A stretch of DNA of 64,000 nucleotides from CAZDDB01 sp963843285 (lineage in GTDB: Bacteria; Acidobacteriota; HRBIN11; JAKEFK01), in NCBI GenBank assembly GCA_963843285.1, contig CAWJJO010000020.1, positions 124,001 through 188,000 on the forward strand, in the 5' to 3' direction. This document shows positions 42,360 through 51,199 of this stretch, in pieces. The notes beneath the pieces are model-generated. The model was given only the letters and a program-made list of their open reading frames with translations, was not told the DNA's origin and made no database searches. The position numbers were made by a program, and so were the translations under genes. Each line of letters opens with the position of its first letter. The first letter of the stretch is position 1.

Positions 42360-45074
42360 TCAACGCGCCGATTCCTGGAAATAGAAATCGGCTTGACCGC
42401 CCGGTTTTGCGTAAATGACTGTGGATAAATCGGGAGCGATGTCATACGCATTCCCGTTGAAGTTGAGCGGAAATGCGAATGGCAATGTCAACGCAACCTT
42501 CGGCTCACCAACTAACTTGCCGTCTTCAAATCCCTGACGATAAAAGATAATCTCGCCTTTTCCCTGGATCGGGTACAGAAATGATTTGCCGTCGGCTCCG
42601 GCGCGAACAATAAACGTATCGACACCGGGCAACAGCGGGAATCGCTTCTTATCTGAGATTGAGATTGCCCAGATTCCAGTATCCTTTCCGGATGTCTTCA
42701 CGGCGAGGAGATACTTTCCATCGGGCATCGGATCCATGAGGATCACCCCTTCAACAAACTTTTCAGGGTGAGTCCCGTCTTCGTTAAACTTCCAGATTTC
42801 AGGCTGGCCCCCTACGACGATGGAAGCAAAAATCGTTTTCCCGTCAGACGACCAGCCGATCACCTGAAACGAACCGGGAAGTTTTTCAAGAGAAATTAGA
42901 TCTTTTCCATCTGCCTGGACAATGTATCCTCGACTTTGATCGTTGCTAAAATCTTCGAATGAAATGTGCGAGTTATCCGGAGACCAAAAACCAGTTCCAA
43001 GATTGTTTGCGGATGTGATCCTCACCTTGTCCGAGCCATCGATATTGGACACCCACAGTTCTTCGGTTTTTCCTCTCTCCACGATCCTCTTATACATCAA
43101 TTTCTTTCCGTCCGGAGAAACGGCAGGTTGTGTGGCAAGCTCCGAAACAATATCTAAAGTTGAGTTCGACTTTACGTCAAACCGGATCAATGAACCGGAA
43201 GCCCTGCCATTCTTATAATAGATTCCCTTTCCAGCCGGGTCCCGAAGCGGTTGAGTATCCGGTCCGGGTCCGGTGGTAACTTGTTTGTAAGACTTTTCTG
43301 CAAGGTCGTATGACCAAATGTTTCTGATGTCGTTTACTGATCGGGATAATAGGAGGCTTTTCCCAGGTTCATCCCATGTGTAGTCATCTCCATCGATCGA
43401 ACTGAGCTGTTGAATCTGTTTTGTTTGCAAATCCAGTTTATAGATCGACGTTGATCTCCCGCTAAACGCGATGATGGCCCCGATCAATAGACTTCTTCCA
43501 TCCGGATAAGCACCACAGCCGACAGGAAAATAGGGGGCAGCAAATGTATACAGGACTTCCTCTCCCAGTCCGGAGCTTGCGGCACTGAAGATCGACGGGC
43601 GATCCGTCTTGAAATAATAAAGGTGTTTGCCGTCCGGTGAAGGAGTCAGCCATACGCCGGAAACCACTCGTCTGGGTGTTCCACCCAGTGAAGGCACGGC
43701 CCAGACCTCATCAAATCCCGAAGTTCTCGCGTAGAAAATTTCCCTGCTGTCAGGCGTAAAAGAGATTACGTATTTTCCGCCTTCGTCACTGGTAAGCTGC
43801 AGCGGTTCGCTTCCGGATGTCAGCATGACGAACACCTGTTCGGTCCCGCCAACATATGAGCTGAATGCGATCGTGCGGCCGTCGTTTGATATTGTTGACG
43901 AGTTAATCGTCTTGTTCCATTGGCTGATCTTCGTAATCTTTGATGGTCCGGTCGAACCTGAATCGTGTTTTCGAGATTTGTATGCGACAAATCCGGCGCC
44001 AAGAATCAGAAGCGCAGCAATCGCAATTACGGCCCACTTCTTTCTCTGTCCGGCAACAGCAGGGTGCGAAACAGAAGCAGTGGACAATGCTGCCGGAGTG
44101 ATTGTGGTGGAGCTTGCGGGCGCCGATTCCTCATGCGCGGTCATCGTGGCGGAACGGCCCGAATCCGAATCGCGCTTCAAGCGCTTCAAGTCAGCGCGAA
44201 GATCGGCGGCGCTCTGATAACGCAGGTCCGGATCTTTTTCCAATGTTCGCTGAATCACTCGTTCCATGTCGGCCGGCAAATCGGGATTCAATCGCAGCGG
44301 AGAAACAGGCATCTTGTTCAGAATCTGATCAAAGATTACGGCGGAGGAATTACCGGAAAAGGCTTGCCTTCCGGTGGCTATTTCGTATAGCACAGCGCCA
44401 AAAGAAAAAATGTCCGTGCGCGCGTCCAGATCTTTCGCTCGCGCTTGCTCGGGAGACATGTATGCTACGGTTCCCACAGTGCTGCCGGGGCTTGTCAGCG
44501 ACTCGGGCGTCTCAGCGGTCTGCAGAGCGGAATAAGTTGCGGCTTCCGGCAGGCGATTCCGTTCGGGCATTAGTTTGGCAAGGCCGAAGTCCAGGATTTT
44601 GGCCTGGCCCCGTTTTGTTACGAATAGATTCGCAGGTTTGATATCGCGGTGAATGATTCCCTCCGCATGGGCAGCATCGAGGCCGTCGGCGATCTGGATT
44701 GCAAACTCCAGTACTCGCTCCAGATCCATAGGACGCCCGCTCAGGGTGTGCTTCAAGGTTTGTCCTTCCAGCAATTCCATCACGATGAAGTGCATGGGAG
44801 CGCCCTGGACCGGAACCGAGGAACCTTCCTCTACCGGAATCCCGGCATCGATGTCATGAATCGTACAAATGCTTGGATGATTCAGCGCCGAGGCCGACCT
44901 GGCTTCCCGCTGAAAACGTTCCAGCGCAACCGCATTGCTGGCAAGATCCTCCGGCAGAAACTTTAAAGCAACTTTACGTCCCAGACGAAGATCCTCAGCG
45001 CGGTATACAACGCCCATCCCGCCCCCGCCCAGGCGTTCGAGGATCTTGTAATGTGTAATCGTCTTACCCAGCAT
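42360..45074 (-). CDS. PknB-type Ser/Thr kinase with TolB/PD40 propeller
   Basis: 904 residues from the ATG of MLGKTITHYKILERLGGGGM at 45074. Kinase domain 9-300: Gly-rich loop GGGGMGVV, Lys38 (VALKFL), HRD 142-144 with K146/N149, DFG 162-164, SPE 207-209; all catalytic residues present. One transmembrane helix (347-364), then an extracytoplasmic WD40-like/PD40 beta propeller with recurrent SPDG/TPDS turns (SPDGKHLYYF, SPDGKKLMYK). This kinase-propeller fusion is especially frequent in Acidobacteriota. Likely senses something outside with the propeller and phosphorylates cytosolic targets; partners unknown. Divergent from rlmN across 62 nt. Confidence 0.9.
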   Translation of the reverse strand: MLGKTITHYKILERLGGGGMGVVYRAEDLRLGRKVALKFLPEDLASNAVALERFQREARSASALNHPSICTIHDIDAGIPVEEGSSVPVQGAPMHFIVMELLEGQTLKHTLSGRPMDLERVLEFAIQIADGLDAAHAEGIIHRDIKPANLFVTKRGQAKILDFGLAKLMPERNRLPEAATYSALQTAETPESLTSPGSTVGTVAYMSPEQARAKDLDARTDIFSFGAVLYEIATGRQAFSGNSSAVIFDQILNKMPVSPLRLNPDLPADMERVIQRTLEKDPDLRYQSAADLRADLKRLKRDSDSGRSATMTAHEESAPASSTTITPAALSTASVSHPAVAGQRKKWAVIAIAALLILGAGFVAYKSRKHDSGSTGPSKITKISQWNKTINSSTISNDGRTIAFSSYVGGTEQVFVMLTSGSEPLQLTSDEGGKYVISFTPDSREIFYARTSGFDEVWAVPSLGGTPRRVVSGVWLTPSPDGKHLYYFKTDRPSIFSAASSGLGEEVLYTFAAPYFPVGCGAYPDGRSLLIGAIIAFSGRSTSIYKLDLQTKQIQQLSSIDGDDYTWDEPGKSLLLSRSVNDIRNIWSYDLAEKSYKQVTTGPGPDTQPLRDPAGKGIYYKNGRASGSLIRFDVKSNSTLDIVSELATQPAVSPDGKKLMYKRIVERGKTEELWVSNIDGSDKVRITSANNLGTGFWSPDNSHISFEDFSNDQSRGYIVQADGKDLISLEKLPGSFQVIGWSSDGKTIFASIVVGGQPEIWKFNEDGTHPEKFVEGVILMDPMPDGKYLLAVKTSGKDTGIWAISISDKKRFPLLPGVDTFIVRAGADGKSFLYPIQGKGEIIFYRQGFEDGKLVGEPKVALTLPFAFPLNFNGNAYDIAPDLSTVIYAKPGGQADFYFQESAR

Positions 45075-45084
45075 GTTGGAGTAC

Positions 45085-45130
45085 ATTATAATCTCGATTT
45101 CGGAAAAGTTCGGTCCCGGAGATCTATAAT
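45085..45130. promoter_or_regulatory. Divergent -10 boxes between kinase gene and rlmN
   Basis: TATAAT at 45125-45130 on the plus strand, 6 nt before the rlmN ATG, and TATAAT at 45090-45085 on the minus strand before the kinase ATG at 45074. No convincing -35 boxes. If used, both mRNAs would be nearly leaderless. Confidence 0.35.
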
Positions 45131-45136
45131 ACGTAC

Positions 45137-46216
45137 ATGAGAGAAATTCTGGGCCTTGAGTTGCCCGAACTGTCGGAGGAAATCGGGGCCGAGACCTACC
45201 GTGCATCGCAAGTATTTGAATGGATCTATGCGAAGCGAGTTGAGAAATTCGAGGATATGACAAACCTCCCGCGAGAGTTGCGGGAGCGGCTTTCCCGGGA
45301 ATTTTCCATCACCATCCCGATTCCCGTTGCGACCCAGCGATCTCGCGATCATACAACCAAGTATGCATTGCAGGTGGGCGACGAGACGATTGAAACCGTG
45401 TACATGCCGGAAGAAAGACGCGATACGGTGTGTCTTTCCAGTCAGGCAGGGTGTTCTTTTGGCTGCAAATTCTGCGTCACGGCGCAGATGAACCTCCACC
45501 GCAATCTGACAGCCGGCGAAATTGTCGGTCAGGTGTTGTTTACTCTGAAACAACATGGCAGGCCGGCACGCTTGAATCTTGTGTTTATGGGAATGGGAGA
45601 GCCACTGCACAACTACGCGAACGTGATGAAGGCGTTTCGTATCCTGATTCATCCGCGCGGAGTTGCAATTTCTCCTCGGAGGATCACCATCTCCACCGTC
45701 GGATACGTCCCATCACTCCTCCGGTTGAAAGACGAACCGGTTATCCCGAATCTGGCGGTATCGCTGAACGCGCCAAACGACAGTCTTCGAAACGAGTTGA
45801 TGCCGATCAACCGCATTTATCCGATTGAAATGCTAATGAGAACGCTGGCCAAACTACCACTGCGTCACCGGCAAAGGATCACGTTTGAGTATGTCTTGCT
45901 GAAAGGGATCAATGACTCCGGGCAGGATGCGACAGAGTTACTGAACGCAACAAAAACGATCCGTTGCAAAATCAACTTAATTCCTTTCAATCCAGATTCA
46001 CATCTGCCTTACGAACGTCCGGATGACGAAACGGTGAGTCGTTTTGCGGCTGTGCTGACGAACGGCGGACGAACGGTGGCTGTTCGGCGAAGCCGTGGTC
46101 CGGATATCAGCGCCGCCTGCGGCCAGTTGGGCACACAGTACATCGATCCGGCGCGGGTGCCTTTAGGATTAACCACAAAGACACAAAGACACGAAGGGTT
46201 TCCAAAGAGGAATTAA
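45137..46216 (+). CDS. rlmN: 23S rRNA/tRNA adenine-C2 methyltransferase RlmN
   Basis: 359 residues. Radical SAM methylase that forms 2-methyladenosine. CSFGCKFCVTAQM is the 4Fe-4S motif, GMGEPLHNYANVMKA and SLNAPNDSLRNELMPINRIY are RlmN blocks, NLIPFNPD follows and the C-terminal catalytic Cys is in DISAACGQLG. The earlier methyl-carrying Cys region is also conserved. After about residue 342 the tail LTTKTQRHEGFPKRN is not family sequence: it is read from the palindromic repeat between this gene and the convergent mrfB-like gene. Confidence 0.93.
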   Translation: MREILGLELPELSEEIGAETYRASQVFEWIYAKRVEKFEDMTNLPRELRERLSREFSITIPIPVATQRSRDHTTKYALQVGDETIETVYMPEERRDTVCLSSQAGCSFGCKFCVTAQMNLHRNLTAGEIVGQVLFTLKQHGRPARLNLVFMGMGEPLHNYANVMKAFRILIHPRGVAISPRRITISTVGYVPSLLRLKDEPVIPNLAVSLNAPNDSLRNELMPINRIYPIEMLMRTLAKLPLRHRQRITFEYVLLKGINDSGQDATELLNATKTIRCKINLIPFNPDSHLPYERPDDETVSRFAAVLTNGGRTVAVRRSRGPDISAACGQLGTQYIDPARVPLGLTTKTQRHEGFPKRN

Positions 46217-46267
46217 ATAATACTCATCGTGATTCTTTGTGCCTTTGTGTCTTTGTGGTTAACTCGA
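46166..46267. repeat. CACAAAGA-type palindrome, complete copy 1
   Basis: GGATTAACCACAAAGACACA at the left, TTTGTGGTTAACTCGATC at the right, arms of ACACAAAG octamers, core GAATTAAATAATACTCATCG. The core resembles that of the copy at 49811, so this is a true repeat family of about 100 bp, not chance palindromes. It encodes the C-termini of both convergent neighbours (LTTKTQRHE in each). Confidence 0.85.
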
Positions 46268-47447
46268 TCTTCCGAACGACACGGTCACGACGTCGCGTCC
46301 ATTCCTTTGTCAGTGCGGCAAAACGGGTGGTCAGTCCGCGATATTTTTCGAGTTTGCAAAGTTGAGCTTCGATCATTTCCATGGCAAGGTGATAGTCTTT
46401 GAGGTCGTGTTCACAAAGAATGCACAGGCGGCGGATGACTTCTCCATCGCATCCATCTTTCCAGGCCTGCGCGATGAACCAGCGCATTTGATCGTGATCG
46501 CGGATGCGACGCAGATTTCGGGCTAGAGCGAGAAGCAGCGGTTGTGGAGAACGGCAACCCTGACTCAGAGCACGGACCTGGTGTTCCACGGCGCGATGAT
46601 AATTCTTATGCCGTCCGTACAGCAGACCCAGCGAGAAATGCTCTTCCGGAGTCAAATCCTCCGGTTGCTCGCAAAAAAGCACGGCACGCGCGGCTAGCAC
46701 AGCAAGCGATAAGATGTCCCATCGATTATGTTCCAGCACCTTTTGAATCATGGATGCGTTCGCGAATCGCAAGTAGTCTGTATAAGCGCCGGGAATCAAA
46801 TACGATGGGATATCTTCCGTCCGATGAAAATGAAGAACGTTTCGCTCCAGATTCGTAAGCTCACACTCCTGAAGTCTGCGCTTCCACAGACGTCTCGCGA
46901 TAAACAACATGTCGATGTGCTGTTTGCCGGCAAGCGGATCTTCGCGCCTGTGCATCAGATAGCGATTACGCAGGATTTGCGAATCGAAGCACTTGCCGTT
47001 ATAGGTAATCAGAAAACGGAACTTGCCGCAGAATTCAGCGATCGCATGCAAGTACGCTGCTTCCTCGGCAAGATCGTGCAAAAAGAATTGCCGGATTTGA
47101 AAATAGCCTTGTTCCACAAATCCAAGTCCGATCAGAAACGCATATGTTCCTGTGCCTCCCGCTGTTCCTGTCGTTTCAATGTCCAGAAAAACCGCGTCAC
47201 GCACGGAAAAGTCGCGAATCGAAGAATCTAATGATAGAAATCGAACCATTTCCGCCGGAATTTCCGGAAAGTTCTTGAGATCGATCTGTCCGTGATAATC
47301 GATATGGACAGAATCGTTGTAGTAGGTCAGGCCATGTTGATTTTCCATCGGAGAGAGATAGCTCAATGGCGCAGGCTTCGCCGGACGCCGCCTTTCCGTC
47401 TGGGAAGTTGCTGTCCTCAGACTTTCTAATCGCTCACGCAGCTGCAT
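46224..47447 (-). CDS. mrfB: MrfB/YprB-like DEDD exonuclease
   Basis: 407 residues. RNase H-fold 3'-5' exonuclease: FLDIETTGTAGG (first D, E), ITYNGKCFDSQIL (second D) and LEHNRWDILSLA (last D), followed by a TPR-like helical C-terminal part (about 260-390). In Bacillus subtilis MrfB (YprB) acts with the helicase MrfA (YprA) in repair of mitomycin C damage. The partner helicase gene is directly upstream with 6 nt between them. Ends in the repeat-derived residues LTTKTQRHKESR. Confidence 0.8.
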   Translation of the reverse strand: MQLRERLESLRTATSQTERRRPAKPAPLSYLSPMENQHGLTYYNDSVHIDYHGQIDLKNFPEIPAEMVRFLSLDSSIRDFSVRDAVFLDIETTGTAGGTGTYAFLIGLGFVEQGYFQIRQFFLHDLAEEAAYLHAIAEFCGKFRFLITYNGKCFDSQILRNRYLMHRREDPLAGKQHIDMLFIARRLWKRRLQECELTNLERNVLHFHRTEDIPSYLIPGAYTDYLRFANASMIQKVLEHNRWDILSLAVLAARAVLFCEQPEDLTPEEHFSLGLLYGRHKNYHRAVEHQVRALSQGCRSPQPLLLALARNLRRIRDHDQMRWFIAQAWKDGCDGEVIRRLCILCEHDLKDYHLAMEMIEAQLCKLEKYRGLTTRFAALTKEWTRRRDRVVRKIELTTKTQRHKESR

Positions 47448-47453
47448 ATCTCT

Positions 47454-49790
47454 TCATTTTGCGGTGATTGATGCACGTTCTGTGCAGTCAAGCAAATACA
47501 TCACCACATCCTTCGTGCGATTTGTGTGCAGCAATGGCGCGCCGATGCAGGAGGGACAGCCGCTATCGCACGAGCAGTGGCGAACAAGTGATTCCACAGC
47601 AGAAAACAGGGCATGACGTTGTTCGAAGAGTGTCTTGCTAAAGCCGATCCCGCCTGGATATTTGTCATACAGATAGATGCTGGGCTGAAACGCATCGCGC
47701 CCCTCTCCGGCAGGCTTGCGTCTCCGAAGTTGATATTGATAAATCTTGCGATCCTGGAGCGTATCAATCACCGCTAACCCCAGATCGCGCAGATCGCACA
47801 TCAGATAGATCACTGCCATACTGCGGAGCGCATATGCCAGTCCGCGTACGCCGTCAATCTTCTGTTCCGAATCAAATGGGGCTTCCGCCAGAACTTCGCG
47901 CGGAATCGTAAACCAGAAAGATGTCGTATGCCACTCGTTCTCAGGCAGACTGAGCTCACCCGCCCCGACATTTTCCAACGAAAACAATTTGAGTTTCTTG
48001 AACCCGACCACTTCCTCTGTCACCTGGATCTCACCGTGCGACGGATGGAATAATTCTCCTTCTTTTTGCTCAAATATCTCAAGCGCTGTCACATCCGTAT
48101 AGGTGATAGCATCGGTATAGTAATCTGCTTCCACCGGACGGACCAGCGCCTTTCGCCCTTCATAATCCAGGCGGTCTACGTAATACGGAATTCCTTCGCA
48201 CATGTAGATTGCCTTCTCATGCAATGTGGTGAGAGCGCTTGTAAAATCCACCTCTGCGATGATTTCGTTGTTCTTCGCAGTATCCACGACTAGAAAATTA
48301 TCCGATGTGATTCGCCGCAGGCTGACTGCATTTGCCGGATAGGCTTCGTTAATCCAATGGTAGGAGTCATCTGCCTGATGAAGAAAGCCCTCTTCACCAA
48401 GGAATGTAAGAATTTCACCAAGATCCTCCTTGCCGAATTGTTCGTTGCCGCGAAACGGCAATTCAAACGCCGCACATTTGATGTGATCGACGAGCACGTG
48501 CAAATTCTCAGGGTTAATGCGTCCGTGTTCGGGAGAAGCGCCAAAGAAGTATTCCGGGTTGTTCATCAGAAATTGATCGATCGGTGAGGAGCTGGCAACC
48601 AGCACGGAAATCGATGGACGGTCACGGCGGCCGGAGCGCCCCGATTGTTGCCACGAGCTGCTGATCGTTCCCGGATAACTTGCCAGAATGCTGGCATCGA
48701 GCGATCCGATGTCGATTCCGAGCTCTAATGCGTTTGTACAGACGACGCCCTTGATCTCTCCGGAGCGAAGTCCGGCTTCAATCTCGCGCCGGACCGACGG
48801 CAGGTAACCGCCGCGATATCCGCGCACTTCTCCATCGCGCAAAACTTGTTTTGTCTGCTTCTCCTGCAAATATGTGAGCAGGATTTCCATGATCAGCCGG
48901 CTGGGAGCAAAGAGGATCGTGTGGTAGTCGCGCGTCAGAAAGAAATTCGCGAGCGCCTGGCTCTCTTTCACGTAAGATCTGCGAATTCCCAGCGCGGCAT
49001 TGATGACCGGCGGGTTGAAAAAGAAGAAGTGCTTTTCGCCGGATGGCGCGCCGTTTTCGGCGATCAAATCCACCGGTTCTTCGGTAATTTGCGATGCGAG
49101 CTCCGCAGGATTCGCGATGGTGGCGGAACAACAAACAAACTGCGGCGAGCTTCCGTAGAAGCGGCAGATTCGTTTCAGACGGCGCATCACGTTTGCAACA
49201 TGACTGCCGAATACGCCGCGATACGAGTGTAATTCATCCAAGACAATAAACTTGAGATTCTCAAACAGCTTTTGCCATTTGACGTGATGCGGAAGAATTC
49301 CCGAATGAAGCATATCCGGATTCGTGATGACGATATGTCCCTGCGCGCGAATGGCTTGCCGCGCGTCGTCCGGAGTGTCTCCGTCAAAGGTGAACGCTTT
49401 CACGCCCGGCGCCGCGCGATCCAGCAGCCCTTGCAGCTCGGCAAGCTGATCCTGGGAAAGCGCCTTGGTGGGAAACAGGTACAGGGCGCGGGATGACGGC
49501 TCCAGCATCATTTGCCGCACGACTGGAACGTTGTAACAAAGCGTCTTTCCCGAAGCAGTGGGAGTAATCACGACAACGTTTTTTCCGGAGGAAAGCTTCT
49601 CCCAGGCGGCAGCCTGATGCGTGTATGGAGAATTGATTCCACGCGAGCGTAAAGATTCTACTATATTAGTAGGAATGGTTTCCGGATAGGGGACATATTG
49701 CGGTGGCCGGGCCGGCAACAGTCTGTGGCAAGCAATCCGGTCGGCAAACTGGCGCTGGAATTCCCCGAGCACCCCCAAAAAATCACCCAT
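47454..49790 (-). CDS. mrfA: MrfA/YprA-like DEAD-box helicase with DUF1998 and Cys4 site
   Basis: 778 residues from the ATG at 49790 (MGDFLGVLGEF); the frame runs ten codons further into a repeat. Superfamily 2 helicase: VVVITPTASGKTLCYNVPVV (Walker A), FIVLDELHSYRGVFGSH (DELH box), CCSATIANP, TNALELGIDIGSLDA and QQSGRSGRRDRPS (motifs V, VI). The C-terminal MrfA-type domain ends in the four-Cys cluster CSCDSGCPSCIG, essential for this family. With the adjacent exonuclease gene it forms a probable two-component DNA repair system for crosslink or bulky lesions. Function by family and gene pairing. Confidence 0.88.
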   Translation of the reverse strand: MGDFLGVLGEFQRQFADRIACHRLLPARPPQYVPYPETIPTNIVESLRSRGINSPYTHQAAAWEKLSSGKNVVVITPTASGKTLCYNVPVVRQMMLEPSSRALYLFPTKALSQDQLAELQGLLDRAAPGVKAFTFDGDTPDDARQAIRAQGHIVITNPDMLHSGILPHHVKWQKLFENLKFIVLDELHSYRGVFGSHVANVMRRLKRICRFYGSSPQFVCCSATIANPAELASQITEEPVDLIAENGAPSGEKHFFFFNPPVINAALGIRRSYVKESQALANFFLTRDYHTILFAPSRLIMEILLTYLQEKQTKQVLRDGEVRGYRGGYLPSVRREIEAGLRSGEIKGVVCTNALELGIDIGSLDASILASYPGTISSSWQQSGRSGRRDRPSISVLVASSSPIDQFLMNNPEYFFGASPEHGRINPENLHVLVDHIKCAAFELPFRGNEQFGKEDLGEILTFLGEEGFLHQADDSYHWINEAYPANAVSLRRITSDNFLVVDTAKNNEIIAEVDFTSALTTLHEKAIYMCEGIPYYVDRLDYEGRKALVRPVEADYYTDAITYTDVTALEIFEQKEGELFHPSHGEIQVTEEVVGFKKLKLFSLENVGAGELSLPENEWHTTSFWFTIPREVLAEAPFDSEQKIDGVRGLAYALRSMAVIYLMCDLRDLGLAVIDTLQDRKIYQYQLRRRKPAGEGRDAFQPSIYLYDKYPGGIGFSKTLFEQRHALFSAVESLVRHCSCDSGCPSCIGAPLLHTNRTKDVVMYLLDCTERASITAK

Positions 49791-49810
49791 ATGAAAAGCA
49801 TTATAGATCG

Positions 49811-49911
49811 GATTAACCACAAAGACACAAAGGCACGAAGTTTCACAAATAGAAATTAAATAACAAATTTCGTGATTCTTTGTGTCTTCGTGTCTTTGTG
49901 GTTAACCCGAC
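49811..49911. repeat. CACAAAGA-type palindrome, complete copy 2
   Basis: GGATTAACCACAAAGACACA to TTTGTGGTTAACCCGACC, with core GAAATTAAATAACAAATTTCG. Same ends and related core as the copy at 46166. It supplies the stop codon of rsmB (TAA within GGTTAACC) and runs up to the mrfA start. Confidence 0.85.
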
Positions 49912-51173
49912 CTCAGGCGAGCGATATAAAAGCCGTCCGTTTCGTCACGGTGCGGATAAAGATAACGGTCTTCCAAAAGCGAGAACTGCGGATGATCTAT
50001 CAGAAACCTCTCTTTAACCTTTTCTGTTTCTTCCGGCTCAAAACTGCAGACCGAATACACCAGAGAACCTCCCGATGCAACAGCGTGCGCGCAGGAACCC
50101 AGGATCTCCAGTTGCAGACGATGGTGAATGATCAAGTCCTGAGGCTGTTTCCACCATTTCACTTCCGGATGACGCCGAACCACTCCCAGGCTCGAACAGG
50201 GAGCATCCACGACCACGAGATCGAACTTGCCGGCAAACGGCAGCTTGCGCGCATCGGCAACAACCGGATGAGCACAACGGATCTTCAGACGGCGGACGTT
50301 CTCCTCCCACATCTTCATCCTGGCTGGATCAGAGTCCAGCGATACGATGAATCCCTGGCCATTCATCCGTGAAGCAATCTGAAAGGTCTTGCCTCCCGGC
50401 GCCGCTGCGATTTCTAGGACATGCATTCCGGGCTTTACGCCTAGAAGGCCGCCGAGGACCTCGACTCCTGCGTCGTGGATGTAAAAGAGGCCTTCCTGGA
50501 AGAGACGAGTTCGCTGGGGGGCGCCCTTCCGAACACGAAATAGATACGGTCCAAAAACAGTCGCTTCAACTTCAATTCCTTCGTCCCGAAGCAAATCGAG
50601 AATCTTGTCATTTTCTTGAGCCAGCCGAATGAAGACAGGCGCAGGCTCGTTGTTGTTTTGCATCAACGAAACCGCTTCGTTTTCCCCGAATCGTTGCACC
50701 CAGCGTGAAACCAGCCATTCGGGATGAGACCAGTGAATAGACAATGAAGTGATGAGATCACCCTTTGGCTCAGGAAGAGATCCAAGCCTGGATTGGACTT
50801 TGCGCAGGATTCCGTTTGCAAACGCAGTAGCCGAGGAGAGTTTCGCTTTTCTGCAAAGATCCACCGTTTCATGGATCGCGGCATGATGCGGAATTTTCGT
50901 GAACACAAGCTGATAAATACCCAGCTGAAGGATGAGTGAAATCTCCCGGTCTATTTTCCGTCTGGTTGAAAAGGAGTCGATCAAAAACAGCAGACGGGAG
51001 CGCCATCTTAGCGTCCCCAAAACCAGATCGGTAATCAAGTTTCGATCTTTTGCTTCGGGAACCTCGATCAGCTTCTTTTGCAGGAGAACGGCGGAATTGG
51101 ATCGCTCCTTTTGCAGTTCCAGAAGGATTTGCAAGGCAATCCATCGCGCATTTCCTGTTTTCTTGACGGCCAT
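49902..51173 (-). CDS. rsmB: 16S rRNA m5C967 methyltransferase RsmB
   Basis: 423 residues from the ATG at 51173, preceded by GGGGGGTGTC. N-terminal NusB-like RNA-binding helices (about 5-135), then a Rossmann methyltransferase: VLEIAAAPGGKTFQIAS (SAM site), VVDAPCSSLGVVRRHPEVKW (motif IV Cys) and VYSVCSFEPEETE (catalytic motif VI Cys). Starts 26 nt from the divergent thioredoxin gene. Confidence 0.93.
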   Translation of the reverse strand: MAVKKTGNARWIALQILLELQKERSNSAVLLQKKLIEVPEAKDRNLITDLVLGTLRWRSRLLFLIDSFSTRRKIDREISLILQLGIYQLVFTKIPHHAAIHETVDLCRKAKLSSATAFANGILRKVQSRLGSLPEPKGDLITSLSIHWSHPEWLVSRWVQRFGENEAVSLMQNNNEPAPVFIRLAQENDKILDLLRDEGIEVEATVFGPYLFRVRKGAPQRTRLFQEGLFYIHDAGVEVLGGLLGVKPGMHVLEIAAAPGGKTFQIASRMNGQGFIVSLDSDPARMKMWEENVRRLKIRCAHPVVADARKLPFAGKFDLVVVDAPCSSLGVVRRHPEVKWWKQPQDLIIHHRLQLEILGSCAHAVASGGSLVYSVCSFEPEETEKVKERFLIDHPQFSLLEDRYLYPHRDETDGFYIARLRSG

Positions 51174-51199
51174 GACACCCCCCATTACTATATAAGTTC

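Noticed and set aside
46166..46267. Tandem CACAAAGA units as a possible CRISPR array
   Set aside because: Units are 7-8 nt without regular unique spacers, arranged as an inverted repeat, and no cas genes are nearby.
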